This document shows positions 17,414 to 26,648 of a stretch of 64,000 nucleotides of DNA, in pieces (position 1 is the stretch's first letter; the number at the start of each line of letters is the position of its first letter). A model generated the notes under the pieces. That model was not told the origin of the DNA, made no database searches, and saw only the letters and a list, made by a program, of their open reading frames with translations. The position numbers and the translations under genes are program-made. This DNA is from Sphingomonas yabuuchiae. GTDB lineage: Bacteria; Pseudomonadota; Alphaproteobacteria; Sphingomonadales; Sphingomonadaceae. The DNA lies in contig NZ_JACHNX010000011.1 in assembly GCF_014199595.1 (NCBI RefSeq), positions 1 through 64,000 of the forward strand, written 5' to 3'.

Positions 17414-17883
17414 GGTCCGGTGCTGGCAGCGCGCCCAGTGCGTCCGATCCGGCGAGAGGCGCCAGGCCGAGGATCGCGATGGTCAGGGGAGCTGTCGCCA
17501 TCGATCATGGTGACCCACGCAGCGATGCCGTGACCGCGCTCGGTCAACCCGGCGAAGCTGCACCTGCACGGCCGCGTCATATCGGGGCCGTCTTGGGCTC
17601 GTTACCTCGTTGGGGCATGTCGCTTGCTCGCGGATCGCCGCGTCCAACGGGAAGAAAAGAAGAGGCTGTCGTCGACGTCTCCCCAGTGTGACGGCCGGCC
17701 GGGGTCGGCGTCAAGGATGCGCGGTTCCCCCAATTCTCCCGGCCCGTTCCGCTGGCGCTCCAGGGCCGAGACAATCGGCTCCCCCACGCCCCGCTCGCGC
17801 GGCTGCTGGCGCAGTCCTGGACCCCGGCCCCAACCGACCGTCCAGCGGCACCTCGTCTTCACTCGAACAGACGGAGGCTTTCC

Positions 17884-18024
17884 ATGCATGACCAATCGGC
17901 TCGTATCCAGGCGTGGCGTTCGGACCTGGCGGCAATCAATCGGGAGCTCGATGCGGCATCCCCCCTCCCCCGGCCATCAAAGGCCAAGCGTCGCCGCAAT
18001 CCCAAGCCGCTCTGGGAGGAGTGA
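17884..18024 (+). CDS. Small basic protein, 46 residues
   Basis: ATG 17884 has GGAGG 7 nt upstream, and the frame runs to TGA 18022-18024. The N-terminal half (SARIQAWRSDLAAINRELDA) is likely helical and the C-terminal half is very basic (KAKRRRNPKPLWEE). It is too short for automatic calling but has a good ribosome binding site. Function is unknown. Confidence 0.45.
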   Translation: MHDQSARIQAWRSDLAAINRELDAASPLPRPSKAKRRRNPKPLWEE

Positions 18025-18797
18025 GCCGTCAGACCTTGAGGGGGGATCCTCGCGATTTTCTCTCCCTGTCGTCGGTCTCTAGGCGATCGCGGCGGGCGCT
18101 GGCCCAAGGGAGAAGGCTTCTTCAAGAGATACCACAGAATAGCGGGACAATGGCGGGTTGCGCCGCGGTGCAGCCGTTCGGTAAGGATGAGGCGCCTGCG
18201 GAGACGCGGGCCGGGGCGTGGAAACCCCGAAGAGTGAGAGCCGGTTCGATTGACCGGGTGGCGGACGCGTATGTCCAGGCCGCCCGGCTAAAGGCGTTCG
18301 CGCCAAGCTCACTCTTGGTTTCCAACACCCGGTTCCGAAGCGACGGCGTGCCCCGCGGGGCACGCCGCCGGCTTCCTGGCCGCCGGCTGCACGGAGCAGA
18401 GGTGTAGTGGCAAAGCGGCCGCGCGACATCGAGGTCGAAATTGTGCGGCGGCACCTGCCGAGCGTTCGTCAGCTTCTTTCGGCGCATCTTTGGCTCGCAA
18501 AGTCGGCGCGCATGACGCGGCATCGCATTTGGGCGACCTCCCCTTGTCAACCCTGCCGAGCTTGGATGGCCTCTGGATCCGGCGCGGCCAAAGCTATCGG
18601 CCGTCGTTTCCGGCCGACGCAACGCTGCTGGTGGGCGACGCCATTCTGCGATCGGCGTCGTATGTCTGGCTGGTGTGCGGCTAGATGGTCAGGGCGACCG
18701 TTGGTTATTGCCTGGGCGCAGCGACCATTCCGGCCGGCGACGTGGCCGCCACCGAGGCAAGCCGGTGCACCATGCCTCCGACGACCATGTGCGCAAA
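18025..18797. other. Intergenic region left of the iterons
   Basis: No gene I can support. Two overlapping frames between 18407 and 18684 look as if one ORF had been shifted, but neither part matches anything known. Confidence 0.35.
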
Positions 18798-18909
18798 GTG
18801 TACAATGTGCACCGAGTGAGCACATGGCTAACGTTCACGGTGTGAGCATTTTGAAGGTTGGGACGTGTGCACGGCGTGAACATGTCAGCGCGGTGAACGT
18901 ATAAACCTC
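18798..18909 (+). repeat. Iteron cluster A
   Basis: Four units at an exact 17-bp period start at 18842, 18859 (degenerate), 18876 and 18893; the best is GTGAACATG at 18876. A GTTCAC at 18833 makes an inverted pair with the unit at 18842 (GTTCAC-GGT-GTGAGC). Degenerate GTGTAC, GTGCAC and GTGAGC copies lie at 18798, 18807 and 18816. A lone pair GTTCAC-AGC-GTGAAC with the same geometry is at 19010-19024. Confidence 0.75.
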
Positions 18910-19239
18910 GCGACCAAGTAGCCGCGAGCCGGTAGGAATTCGGTCCAGCTTGCTCTCTGCCGCAGGGTCTTCTCGCGGGGCGGTGATACGCACAACGGCG
19001 CGCGCAAACGTTCACAGCGTGAACATGGGCGCATTGTCGACAGGTTCAAGGAGGATCGTCGCGGCTGAAGCGCGGTTGCGCCTCTCGCCAGTACAGGAGC
19101 CTATTCGTCCCAGGTAGCTGCACTCACCAGCAGAGCGCCGACGACCTGCCCCCCCTCCCCGCGGCAGCGCCGCGCGGTTCGGGTGCGGGCGGTGACAGGA
19201 TGGCCAATGATGTGGCGAGGCCGTTCCACGGGTATCGAG

Positions 19240-19375
19240 GTGAACATATTCAGGCGGTGAGCATGTCGCCAAGGTGAACGTCCTAGCTATGTGAACGTGT
19301 GACCAGGGTGAACATCAGAGCCATGTGTACATGAGTGCGGTGTGAACATGTCGCCGCGGTGAGCTTACGACCACA
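19240..19375 (+). repeat. Main iteron array, eight 17-bp units
   Basis: Units start at 19240, 19257, 19274, 19291, 19308, 19325, 19342 and 19359, exactly 17 bp apart each time. Each begins with a variant of GTGAACATG (GTGAGCATG, GTGAACGTG, GTGTACATG), followed by eight variable bases. The constant period puts the conserved 9-mers at intervals of about 1.6 helical turns. Such arrays are binding sites for plasmid Rep or partition proteins. The partition genes lie directly to the right, so a centromere (parS/parC-like) role is favoured; an origin role is not excluded. Confidence 0.85.
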
Positions 19376-19578
19376 CCAAGGCTGCACTGGGATCGCTGAC
19401 GTCGCCGGTCGCGAAAGGCGATCGGACAACGCCTCGGCGGTTTGGTTGCGCTGATTGCTCGGTCGGCGAAACTCGGTCAACTCCCATCGCTGGCTGAACG
19501 CGGTTGCGTGGAATAGACGCTGGTCGTCCTAAGCAGGCGTGAGGGCAGGGGAGGGCGAGTGCCTCTGCGAGTTTCCTC

Positions 19579-19627
19579 GTGAGCATGTACTCAATGTGAG
19601 CATGCTCACACGTGGCGCTTGAACGTG
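19579..19627 (+). repeat. Iteron cluster C with palindrome
   Basis: GTGAGCATG units at 19579 and 19596 are again 17 bp apart. The second forms the palindrome GTGAGCATGCTCAC (19596-19609). A further TTGAACGTG follows at 19619. Confidence 0.7.
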
Positions 19628-19764
19628 CCGTCCGATCGCCGAGCGAAGGCGGTCCCCTGGCGCACAGGGCGATGCTGTCGGGAACGCGGCACTGTGGTCG
19701 CTTGTCGGACGCGAGTGCAAGCCGCGTCCGGTGCCTGACCCATTGCCAGCCATCCAACGCCCGC

Positions 19765-19807
19765 AATGCTCACGCGGTGCCCATGTTCACACGGCTTACA
19801 TGTCAAT
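19765..19807 (-). repeat. Iteron cluster D upstream of parA
   Basis: Three inverted units end at 19773, 19790 and 19807, 17 bp apart: AATGCTCAC, CATGTTCAC and a degenerate CATGTCAAT. They lie 126-168 bp upstream of the parA start, where the partner DNA-binding protein could also repress the par operon. Confidence 0.7.
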
Positions 19808-19932
19808 AAAGTGCGCAAGCGACCATCGCGCACTTGTCACCAATGGGGGCTTGTGCAACTTTGGTCACACGTTCGCGGCGTGGTTGGTGCGTCACATGTG
19901 CACATCCGCCGATCAACCTGAGGAGACATCTG

Positions 19933-20613
19933 TTGCCGGTGATATCGATGCTGTCCCCGAAGGGCGGGGTGGGGAAGACCACTACCTCGCTCATTCTCGC
20001 GACGGTTCTCGCTTCGAAAGGGTCGAGCGTCGTGATGATCGACGCCGACCCGAATTTCCCGCTGTCACGCTGGGCGGCGAAGGACGGGAAGCCTGACAAT
20101 ATCGAGGTGGTACCCGAGATCGATGAGGACGAGATCATCAGTACGATCGACGCGGCGCGTAAACGCGCCGACTATGTCATCGTCGACCTGGAAGGGAAGG
20201 CCAGCGCGCGGGCGACCAACGCACTGATGATGTCGCATCTCGCCCTTGTCCCGATCCAGGGCTCCGAACTCGACGCCATGGAAGCTGCGCGCGCGTTCAA
20301 GGCGATTCGCAATGCCGGTACCGCGCGCCAGCGCCCCTTGCCCTTTGCCGCGGTTCTGACGCGGACGCCTGCTTCGACGAGGCTGTGGCCGCGTGACCTG
20401 AAAGCCGTCGTCGGCAATCTGGAAGATGCAGACGTCCCGATGATCTCGACCGCTATCGCCGAGCGCGGTGCATTCCGCGGCCTGTTCAGTATGGGCGGTA
20501 CGCTGGACGACATGACTGCGGCGGATGTCGGTTCACTCGACAGCGCGAAGGCGAACGCTAACGCCTTCGCGTTCGACGTAGTGACGCTGCTCAAGGAAGG
20601 ACTGGGCGCATGA
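19933..20613 (+). CDS. parA: ParA-type partition ATPase
   Basis: 226 residues from TTG 19933, chosen because GAGGAGA lies 7 nt upstream and it places the deviant Walker A KGGVGKTT at residues 10-17, as in short ParA proteins without an N-terminal HTH. MIDADPNFP (A' motif) and YVIVDLEG (Walker B) follow. These ATPases position plasmid copies on the nucleoid. The gene overlaps its partner by 4 nt (ATGA). Lack of an N-terminal DNA-binding domain means regulation should come from the small partner protein. Confidence 0.88.
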   Translation: MPVISMLSPKGGVGKTTTSLILATVLASKGSSVVMIDADPNFPLSRWAAKDGKPDNIEVVPEIDEDEIISTIDAARKRADYVIVDLEGKASARATNALMMSHLALVPIQGSELDAMEAARAFKAIRNAGTARQRPLPFAAVLTRTPASTRLWPRDLKAVVGNLEDADVPMISTAIAERGAFRGLFSMGGTLDDMTAADVGSLDSAKANANAFAFDVVTLLKEGLGA

Positions 20614-20951
20614 GCGAGAAGCCTGCGGCATCGCGTCGATCGATCACCAGCTTCGCCGCTGATGATGACATTCCGGTCCCCACCGCTGAACAGCTGGCCG
20701 CAGCCAAATCAGCAGGGGAGGGGCTGGGCTTTCGCTCCGAAAAGCCGGCTCCCGCACCGGCGCAGCGGCCGGCGCCCAAGGTCCGGCAGCCGACCTTTAC
20801 CGACGCGGTGCACGTCCGGTGCCGTCCCGAGGATCGTGCTCGCTTCGAGGACTTCGTCTGGCGCAACCGCGTTTCAAAGGGTGAGGCAATGACGCTTCTC
20901 CTTGACTTGGCCCTGACCGAAGAGGCGCGGAAGGCAAAAGCCGGGAAGTGA
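20610..20951 (+). CDS. Small partition partner, RHH-type DNA-binding protein
   Basis: 113 residues. The N-terminal 65 residues are disordered, Ala/Pro-rich and basic near the start. The C-terminal part (FTDAVHVRCRPEDRARFEDF, then VSKGEAMTLLLDLAL) has the beta strand plus two helices expected for a ribbon-helix-helix domain. Type Ib par systems use exactly this pair: a ParA ATPase and a small RHH protein that binds direct repeats upstream. The iterons at 18.8-19.8 kb are the likely target (inference). Confidence 0.75.
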   Translation: MSEKPAASRRSITSFAADDDIPVPTAEQLAAAKSAGEGLGFRSEKPAPAPAQRPAPKVRQPTFTDAVHVRCRPEDRARFEDFVWRNRVSKGEAMTLLLDLALTEEARKAKAGK

Positions 20952-21676
20952 CGACAAGCTGACCGGGGAGGGGAGGGGGTAAGTCTCCCGGCCATGATCG
21001 CGACCGCCCCGTCGATGGCACTCCGCCAGCACAGCCGGCGTCATACACCGGCCGGAAGGGGAGGGGGGCTGACCGCCAGGGACCATCCCCGTCGCTCCTC
21101 ATGCCGAGCGACGAATCGGTGTGATTGATCGGCCGCAGGGTGACCGTTCCTGTGTCAGGTAGCGTCGCGTTGGGGCTTGCGCGTGCACGCCAAACGCGGG
21201 TCAGCGGCCGTTGGGAAGCGGACCAGCGGCAACGGAGCTCGCTATCTGCCGATAGCCTCGATCGGATCGCCTGGTCGTCATGATCTAGGCAACGTCAGCG
21301 ACTCCGCACGATCGCCCATGTCCCGCCATCGTACCCGTTGCGACCGCGATGGGGCTGGTGAAAGGCGCGAGGCTAGCGGCCGAGGAGCCTTGGTTGCCGG
21401 GAGCCGGTGCCGTCCTCGCTGCGACGGACTGGTGCGATCGCGGGAACGGCATCCGCTACGACGGGTGTGCTACCGACGATCCGTCGAGCGACCGTTCACG
21501 ACAGCTATCCGAGCTCCGGGGACTGGTCGCCGGCAAGCGGAGAGGGGGAGGGGGTCGCGGGAACGCCGCTCTGATGCCCTGTTCCCTTCGCGCGATCGGA
21601 TCCGCGAACGGCTGCCGCTGACACGCCGTTGGTCGGACATGCGATCCTCCAGAATACGCTCGCCCCGGCCGACCGA
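20952..21676. other. Intergenic region of about 0.7 kb
   Basis: No supported gene. Low-complexity purine runs (GGGGAGGGGAGGGGG near 20965) and GC-rich sequence only. Confidence 0.4.
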
Positions 21677-21943
21677 TCAGCCCGAGAGCGCGGCCAGTCG
21701 TTCAGCCACTGCCTTGCCGCCATGGGAGGCGAGCGCCGCTGCGATCGTGCGGGCGTCGGACTTCTCGATGGCAGCGATCTTGACCCGCTCGAGCGCGGCC
21801 AGAAGGACAGGACGACCGGCGTCACGGGCCGCTTCCGTCGCTTGCTTCGCCTGCTCGTCGACGCGCGCCAGTTCGGCAAGCAGCGCCTCGCGTCTCGCCG
21901 CGATGGCCGCCAGATCACCGGTGTTGGATTTCGCACGAGGCAT
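21677..21943 (-). CDS. Small helical plasmid protein, DUF6437-like
   Basis: 88 residues from ATG 21943 (MPRAKSN); a longer in-frame start at 22003 is less likely. The protein is a long charged helix (RREALLAELARVDEQAKQAT) followed by KIAAIEKSDARTIA and HGGKAVAERL. This matches small proteins found beside mobilisation genes on sphingomonad plasmids (DUF6437 from memory). Divergent to the mob operon, it may be an accessory relaxosome or regulatory factor. Confidence 0.7.
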   Translation of the reverse strand: MPRAKSNTGDLAAIAARREALLAELARVDEQAKQATEAARDAGRPVLLAALERVKIAAIEKSDARTIAAALASHGGKAVAERLAALSG

Positions 21944-22257
21944 GTGGCGTTCTCTCTTGTGCTGCAATTCGTGGACAGCACAAACATGGCCGACCCTCTC
22001 CAAGATTACTAGGTATCAGGGTATTGATCTTGTCCAGATCGACGGTGTCGATACCGGACCGGCATCAATGACGACTGCCAAGGCCGTTCGACTGTCGAAC
22101 ATATCAGGCGTCCATGTGCTTGCAATAACCTCGGCAATACAGCCCACTCCGCGTCTGGAGTGATTTCACTCCATCTAATTGGTTTTTGTACGAGGGTGGA
22201 TCAATTATGAGGGATGGCAGGATATGCCATCTGGCACCAATGTAATACATTGGCTCG
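21944..22257. promoter_or_regulatory. Divergent mob control region, oriT candidate
   Basis: This region separates the DUF6437-like gene and mobC. It carries GGAGTG-ATTT-CACTCC (22158-22173), TGCCA-TC-TGGCA (22225-22236) and the perfect 17-nt palindrome CCAATGTAATACATTGG (22237-22253), the last ending 5 nt before the mobC start. It is locally AT-richer than the surroundings. The position and dyads suit an operator for the MobC-like protein and an oriT; the nick site is not identified. Confidence 0.55.
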
Positions 22258-22878
22258 ATGGCACCGCTGCACGGGGCTTTGAAAGTGGTGATCAGTCTTC
22301 GGCTCAAGGACGATCTGATCGCGGAGATCGACCGCGTCGCGGCCGCCCATGGCCAGACCCGGAGCGCCTGGATCGCGCAGATCCTCACGCGCACGGTGCT
22401 TGCGTCGGAACATGATGACCTGCCCATCGCGGGGGCGGCAGGTAGGCTCGATCACGAGGGTCATTCAGACGAGCAGGTCCGGGTGACGGTCCGCCTCAAC
22501 CGGCGCGAGATCGAGGCGATCGATATTGTTGGCGCGCCGCTCGGCCTGTCCCGCAACGAGTGGATCAAACGCGCCCTGCGCTGGCAGCTCTGGGACAAGG
22601 CCGCGCAGCTCCGGCTATGCCCGGCCATGAAGGAGGAGGTCGGAAAAGTCCGCAAGCAGATCCTTCTGATCGGCCGCAACATCAACCAGGCGGTCCATGC
22701 CATGAATGCCGCCAACCAGCCCGAGAGCAGCCTCGACATCGCGCGGATTGCGGAACCCTTTCTGGAGACGTGCGCCGACCTGAAGATCGTTCTGCACGCC
22801 ACTCGGCGCAGCCTGTCCGCCTATGTCGGGGGCGAAGTCGCGTATTGGACCGGCGCGTTCGGAGCACCGCGCGCGTGA
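22258..22878 (+). CDS. mobC: MobC-like relaxosome accessory protein
   Basis: 206 residues. Two ribbon-helix-helix-like repeats are visible: VVISLRLKDDLIAEIDRVA with RSAWIAQIL, and VRVTVRLNRREIEAID with SRNEWIKRAL. The C-terminal MobC-type helix region includes LLIGRNINQAVHAMNAAN. It should bind oriT DNA and help the relaxase open the strand. The start could also be a GTG near 22285. It overlaps the relaxase gene by 4 nt. Confidence 0.82.
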   Translation: MAPLHGALKVVISLRLKDDLIAEIDRVAAAHGQTRSAWIAQILTRTVLASEHDDLPIAGAAGRLDHEGHSDEQVRVTVRLNRREIEAIDIVGAPLGLSRNEWIKRALRWQLWDKAAQLRLCPAMKEEVGKVRKQILLIGRNINQAVHAMNAANQPESSLDIARIAEPFLETCADLKIVLHATRRSLSAYVGGEVAYWTGAFGAPRA

Positions 22879-24302
22879 GCCTCAACCTGTCGCCGGGCAC
22901 GCTCGACACGATGGCGGGGATCTTCGCGCCAGCGAAGAAGCAGAGGCTCGGCAGCGGGGGCGGGTCGCCTCCACCAGCAAAGCAGGGCGGAACAATGCTG
23001 AGGCTCGCGGTCGCCTCCATGTTCCCGAAGGCCACGAGCCGACCGGGTGGCGGTCGCCAACCTTATGCGACGAAGCAGGCATTCGGTGCGGGCGCCCAAG
23101 GCGCCGTCAGTCGTCGCGCTATCGCGACGATGGACCGAACCGCACGCCGGGTCCCCGAGGTCCTCGTTCGCATCACGGGACGTCAGCATGGCAGCGGGCA
23201 CGTGCTCGCCAATTTCGCCTACATCAGTCGCCTTGGTCACGGCACCGACAAGCAATTGGCGCTGTATACGAGCGACGAGGAGGTGCTCCGTGACGGACGC
23301 GCCATGCAGGAGCTCGCGCAGGATTGGCAGGAATGGGAGATGGGCGACGATGCCCGCCGCAAGGGCGCGACGTCGCTATCGATGATCCTTTCGATGCCAT
23401 CGGGTACCGATCCCGAACGCCTCAAGGCGGCCGCGCTGGATTTCGCGCGGGAGGAATTCGCGAACCGGTCCTGGGTCGCGTCGCTCCACATTGACCGGGA
23501 TCATCCGCACGTTCACCTGACCTTCGCACGGCGCGACCATGATGGTCGACGTTTTCACCCCACCCGTGACGACCTCTTCCGCTACCGCCAGCGCTTCGCC
23601 CAGAAGCTGCGCGACCGCGGCATAGAGGCGAATGCGACGCCGGCGAAGGCGAGGGGGGTAGACCCCAAGCATGAGCCGATCGCTGCCAGGAAAGTGCGAG
23701 CAAACGGCCAGGTACCGCGGCTCGACACGAACCGCCTCGCGCGCGCACAACGCTTCGCGAACGCGACCACAGCCGATCCGGTTCGGGCTATCCTTACCGA
23801 GCAACAGGCCGTCGTCAGGGACGCCTATCTGCAGTCGATCGCCGAGCTCAGTGCCACCCCGTCGGTCGTCAACCAGACGGTCGCGAAAAGCCTGCAACGG
23901 TTCGTCGAGGTTCTGCCCGACCCCGAACCGAACTCCATCCAGGCCGCCCATACGCTCCGCGTGCTGCGGGCGTTGGACACCCGACTTGGTGGACTCGAAG
24001 CGGAGGCAAGCGATGCGCCAGCGGACCCGATCGCCGCCGCGATCGCCCGGTCCAGCGCGATGAGGGACCGGATCGAGGCACGTCGTCTTCGCGATCAGAC
24101 GGATGCGGTCCGCTCGCCCGAACCCGTCGACCCCGAGCGGCAGAAGGAGGAAACTCGGACACCAATCACCCGCCACGATCCGGCAACCGCACCGACCGAT
24201 ATCGACGAGGTAATGCGTCAGGTTCAGGAGCGAGAACGCGCGCGGATGGCCCGCGAGCGGGAGCGGGATCGAAGCCCTGGTAGGGGAGGGCCGACGCGAT
24301 GA
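22875..24302 (+). CDS. Relaxase, MobP/VirD2-like
   Basis: 475 residues from GTG 22875, chosen because it overlaps the mobC stop (GTGA). A longer frame shadows mobC. The metal-binding motif HIDRDHPHVHLTF is at residues 205-217. NFAYISRLGHG, about 90 residues earlier, holds the candidate catalytic Tyr. The C-terminal third is charged and probably carries the transfer signal (basic end RERDRSPGRGGPTR). It nicks oriT and pilots the strand to VirD4. Confidence 0.85.
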   Translation: MSLNLSPGTLDTMAGIFAPAKKQRLGSGGGSPPPAKQGGTMLRLAVASMFPKATSRPGGGRQPYATKQAFGAGAQGAVSRRAIATMDRTARRVPEVLVRITGRQHGSGHVLANFAYISRLGHGTDKQLALYTSDEEVLRDGRAMQELAQDWQEWEMGDDARRKGATSLSMILSMPSGTDPERLKAAALDFAREEFANRSWVASLHIDRDHPHVHLTFARRDHDGRRFHPTRDDLFRYRQRFAQKLRDRGIEANATPAKARGVDPKHEPIAARKVRANGQVPRLDTNRLARAQRFANATTADPVRAILTEQQAVVRDAYLQSIAELSATPSVVNQTVAKSLQRFVEVLPDPEPNSIQAAHTLRVLRALDTRLGGLEAEASDAPADPIAAAIARSSAMRDRIEARRLRDQTDAVRSPEPVDPERQKEETRTPITRHDPATAPTDIDEVMRQVQERERARMARERERDRSPGRGGPTR

Positions 24303-25165
24303 GCGATGTCAGTCAGACTGCCGCCCTAGCCGCCATTCTTGACGCGCTGACACTGATGCAGGACCAGGTCGAAGAGATCGGCGAACGCAGCAAGCGCCTC
24401 GAAGCAAATCAGGCCGACATCCTTGCAAGGCTCGAGACCATCGATGCTGCGCAGGCCATCGCGACGGACCTCCAGCCTAATCTCGAGCATCTCGCGTCCG
24501 AAGTCTCCGAGACCCGGGGCGAGATGGGGGAGGGGTTCGCCCGTGTTGCGCAGGTCGCGGGCTGGGCGCATGCCGCGGCCGCTGGCAACGCCGCTCCATT
24601 GCCGGCCGATGTCCTCGACGATCCGCTGCTCGAGCTCTTCGTCATCAGCCAACCCGCAGACCGCACTTCAACCCGCCGCGCCATCGTGGATTGGCGGGAG
24701 AAGGCGCGGACGGTCGATACTGCGGCGCTGACCGCTCTTCTGATTAGCCAGTACCGCCCGTCACCGACAGACGATCGCGCAGGCCGCCGTCTGCGATACA
24801 AGTTGGCTGCGATCACCCGCGACGAACTGGAGCGTCGAGGTGCTGTGATGCCGCCATTGCCGCGCTCGACAATAGCGGCGGACCGATCGGCCGAGGCGCA
24901 GCGCGCGCGGTCCGAGGCGCTGGTCGAGGTGTGGCAAGCGGGGGAGGGCGCAATGCTCTACGCTGAGCCGGAGCTCGCTGGTGCGATGGACATCATGGCG
25001 GCGGCAAGGCGGGAGGGTGTTGCGCTGCCTGAGCAGAGCCTAGCAAGCGGATTGGCTGCGTTGCATCAGACGATTTCAGATCGCCTGAGTGTCGGCGACA
25101 GACCTGAGTTGGCATCTGATCCGAAGAACGTCGGCGCGAGGGAAGAAATACTCCGTGATCGATAG
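24299..25165 (+). CDS. Mob operon protein with coiled coil
   Basis: 288 residues, overlapping the relaxase stop by 4 nt. The N-terminal 90 residues form a coiled coil (LMQDQVEEIGERSKRLEANQ). The remainder is soluble and helical, without recognised motifs. Translational coupling suggests an accessory mobilisation role. Confidence 0.65.
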   Translation: MSDVSQTAALAAILDALTLMQDQVEEIGERSKRLEANQADILARLETIDAAQAIATDLQPNLEHLASEVSETRGEMGEGFARVAQVAGWAHAAAAGNAAPLPADVLDDPLLELFVISQPADRTSTRRAIVDWREKARTVDTAALTALLISQYRPSPTDDRAGRRLRYKLAAITRDELERRGAVMPPLPRSTIAADRSAEAQRARSEALVEVWQAGEGAMLYAEPELAGAMDIMAAARREGVALPEQSLASGLAALHQTISDRLSVGDRPELASDPKNVGAREEILRDR

Positions 25166-25229
25166 CTTTGAATCACGTACAATCTGAGGAAGAGACGCTG
25201 AAGCCGTGCGCCACATGTCAATGAGCGCG

Positions 25230-26648
25230 TCACATGAAGAAGCGGAACTGAAACGGGGTACTCCCCAAGCGGGGCATTCGTTTAAGAACCCGCGCTAGGA
25301 CCTTGGCGTAGCTCATGGTCACGGGTAGGGGATCGTAGAGTCCGTCGTTGTTCCAATTCATCTTGGAAAGCGCCAATGCCGCCATAGCCGTGTCATCCCA
25401 CGAGCCATGTCCGGCGTGGCGCACAAGCCGGATCGGCTTGGGAGTTCCCCGCCCGCCCTGAAGGTGCGGCCGCTTGCCCAAGCCGTCTACCGCGCCGTGT
25501 ATCCAAAGCAGCGCGTCTCGTGGGCCGAGCTGTACCAGCGTTCCCCGTTTGACCGGATATGCGGCGGCCTGATTGCGGCGTGGATTGTTGGGGTCCTGCT
25601 CCCACCAGACACCACGCCACCCGACCTCATCAACGACTTGGATGAGATCGACCGCTTCGCAGACCGGTAGCGCTTCGAAGCAACCAGCGATCTCGTCGCT
25701 TTTGAATTCGGTGGTCTTGTGGATCATCACGCGTCGAGGTGAGCGTCCCCCGTGTCGTCGCCTGTAGAGTTCGAGCGACCGCGTGATCACTCGGAACATC
25801 TCGGCACGAGACAAAAACGGGTTCTCCCGTTGTACCTGAATTTCATTGGTATCAAACGCGATAAATTCTAATCCGGCGCCGTCCTCATCGAAAACCTGAC
25901 TGCAGCAGGTTACGAAACGTGGACTACCGCTGTCGTCATTACGAACGGCATAGGAAATGCCGATGAAGGCCGTTTCCGCCTTGGTGTCAGCCAACTTCCA
26001 AGGAATGCCGCCAGCCTTGGCATAGATTGCGAGGCCGATACGCCACATCACGCTCGCTCGACATGAATAGGAGAGCGCGCGCCCTTCACGCACGATCTGG
26101 ATCGGCATCCCGCGAATTGCTGCAAAGGCCTTCAGATAGTCGTGCAGGTCGAAGTCATCGTCGTGGCCGAAGAAGGCGGCCTCCCAGCGATCGGGCAGGT
26201 AGACGAACAGAACGTCGAACTCCGTGCGAAACGCCTCCAAGCAGCGAACTGCTTGGATAAGGCGGTCGGCCAGCAGAGTATGCGGCGCCGGGCTCGCGGC
26301 GAGATCGGCGTCCAGTGCCGGCTCAAGTTCGACACGGCACTTGGCCGGTGCCGCGGTTACCCGCGTGTTGAACACGGCCGAGAAGCCCGGCCACTCGGGA
26401 AGATAATCGGTTCGTTCACGTGGCGAAAACGTCCGGTGGAGCTCTTGCATGAAGCCGAACAGGCGGGTGGACTCTCCGGCCGGCGCAATGGTGGCAACCC
26501 GAATGGGACTGGGCACCTGCGAGGCGGAAAAGGGACCAAACCTCTTGAGGCCGCGTAGCGGATGAATATCTCGATCGCCGCTGCGCTCAGGATGGAAGAG
26601 GAGTTCCGGCTCCGGATACCAGACGTGGGGCGAAATTTCGCTGCTCAT
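25230..26648 (-). CDS. Short prokaryotic Argonaute (MID-PIWI), SPARSA
   Basis: 472 residues, the size of short pAgos that hold only MID and PIWI domains. MID-like features include FDVLFVYLPDRW and DLHDYLKAFAAIRGMPIQIV. The PIWI region has WRIGLAIYAKAGGIPWKLA and TAFIGISYAVR. The first catalytic Asp is absent (I-G-I-S-Y), so the nuclease should be inactive, as in other short pAgos. It would bind guide RNA and target DNA and activate the SIR2-APAZ partner, whose gene overlaps by 4 nt upstream. Confidence 0.87.
   Translation of the reverse strand: MSSEISPHVWYPEPELLFHPERSGDRDIHPLRGLKRFGPFSASQVPSPIRVATIAPAGESTRLFGFMQELHRTFSPRERTDYLPEWPGFSAVFNTRVTAAPAKCRVELEPALDADLAASPAPHTLLADRLIQAVRCLEAFRTEFDVLFVYLPDRWEAAFFGHDDDFDLHDYLKAFAAIRGMPIQIVREGRALSYSCRASVMWRIGLAIYAKAGGIPWKLADTKAETAFIGISYAVRNDDSGSPRFVTCCSQVFDEDGAGLEFIAFDTNEIQVQRENPFLSRAEMFRVITRSLELYRRRHGGRSPRRVMIHKTTEFKSDEIAGCFEALPVCEAVDLIQVVDEVGWRGVWWEQDPNNPRRNQAAAYPVKRGTLVQLGPRDALLWIHGAVDGLGKRPHLQGGRGTPKPIRLVRHAGHGSWDDTAMAALALSKMNWNNDGLYDPLPVTMSYAKVLARVLKRMPRLGSTPFQFRFFM

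Noticed and set aside
18407..18904. 165-aa plus-strand ORF and the overlapping 64-aa frame at 18490
   Set aside because: No recognisable motif; the second half runs into the iterons. Could be a decayed gene but cannot be supported.
18798..19807. CRISPR array
   Set aside because: The repeats are 9-mers in a 17-bp period with no 30-bp-class spacers and no cas genes; they fit iterons.
22560..22874. Extended N-terminus of the relaxase
   Set aside because: The in-frame extension lies wholly inside mobC; the GTG that overlaps the mobC stop is a better start.
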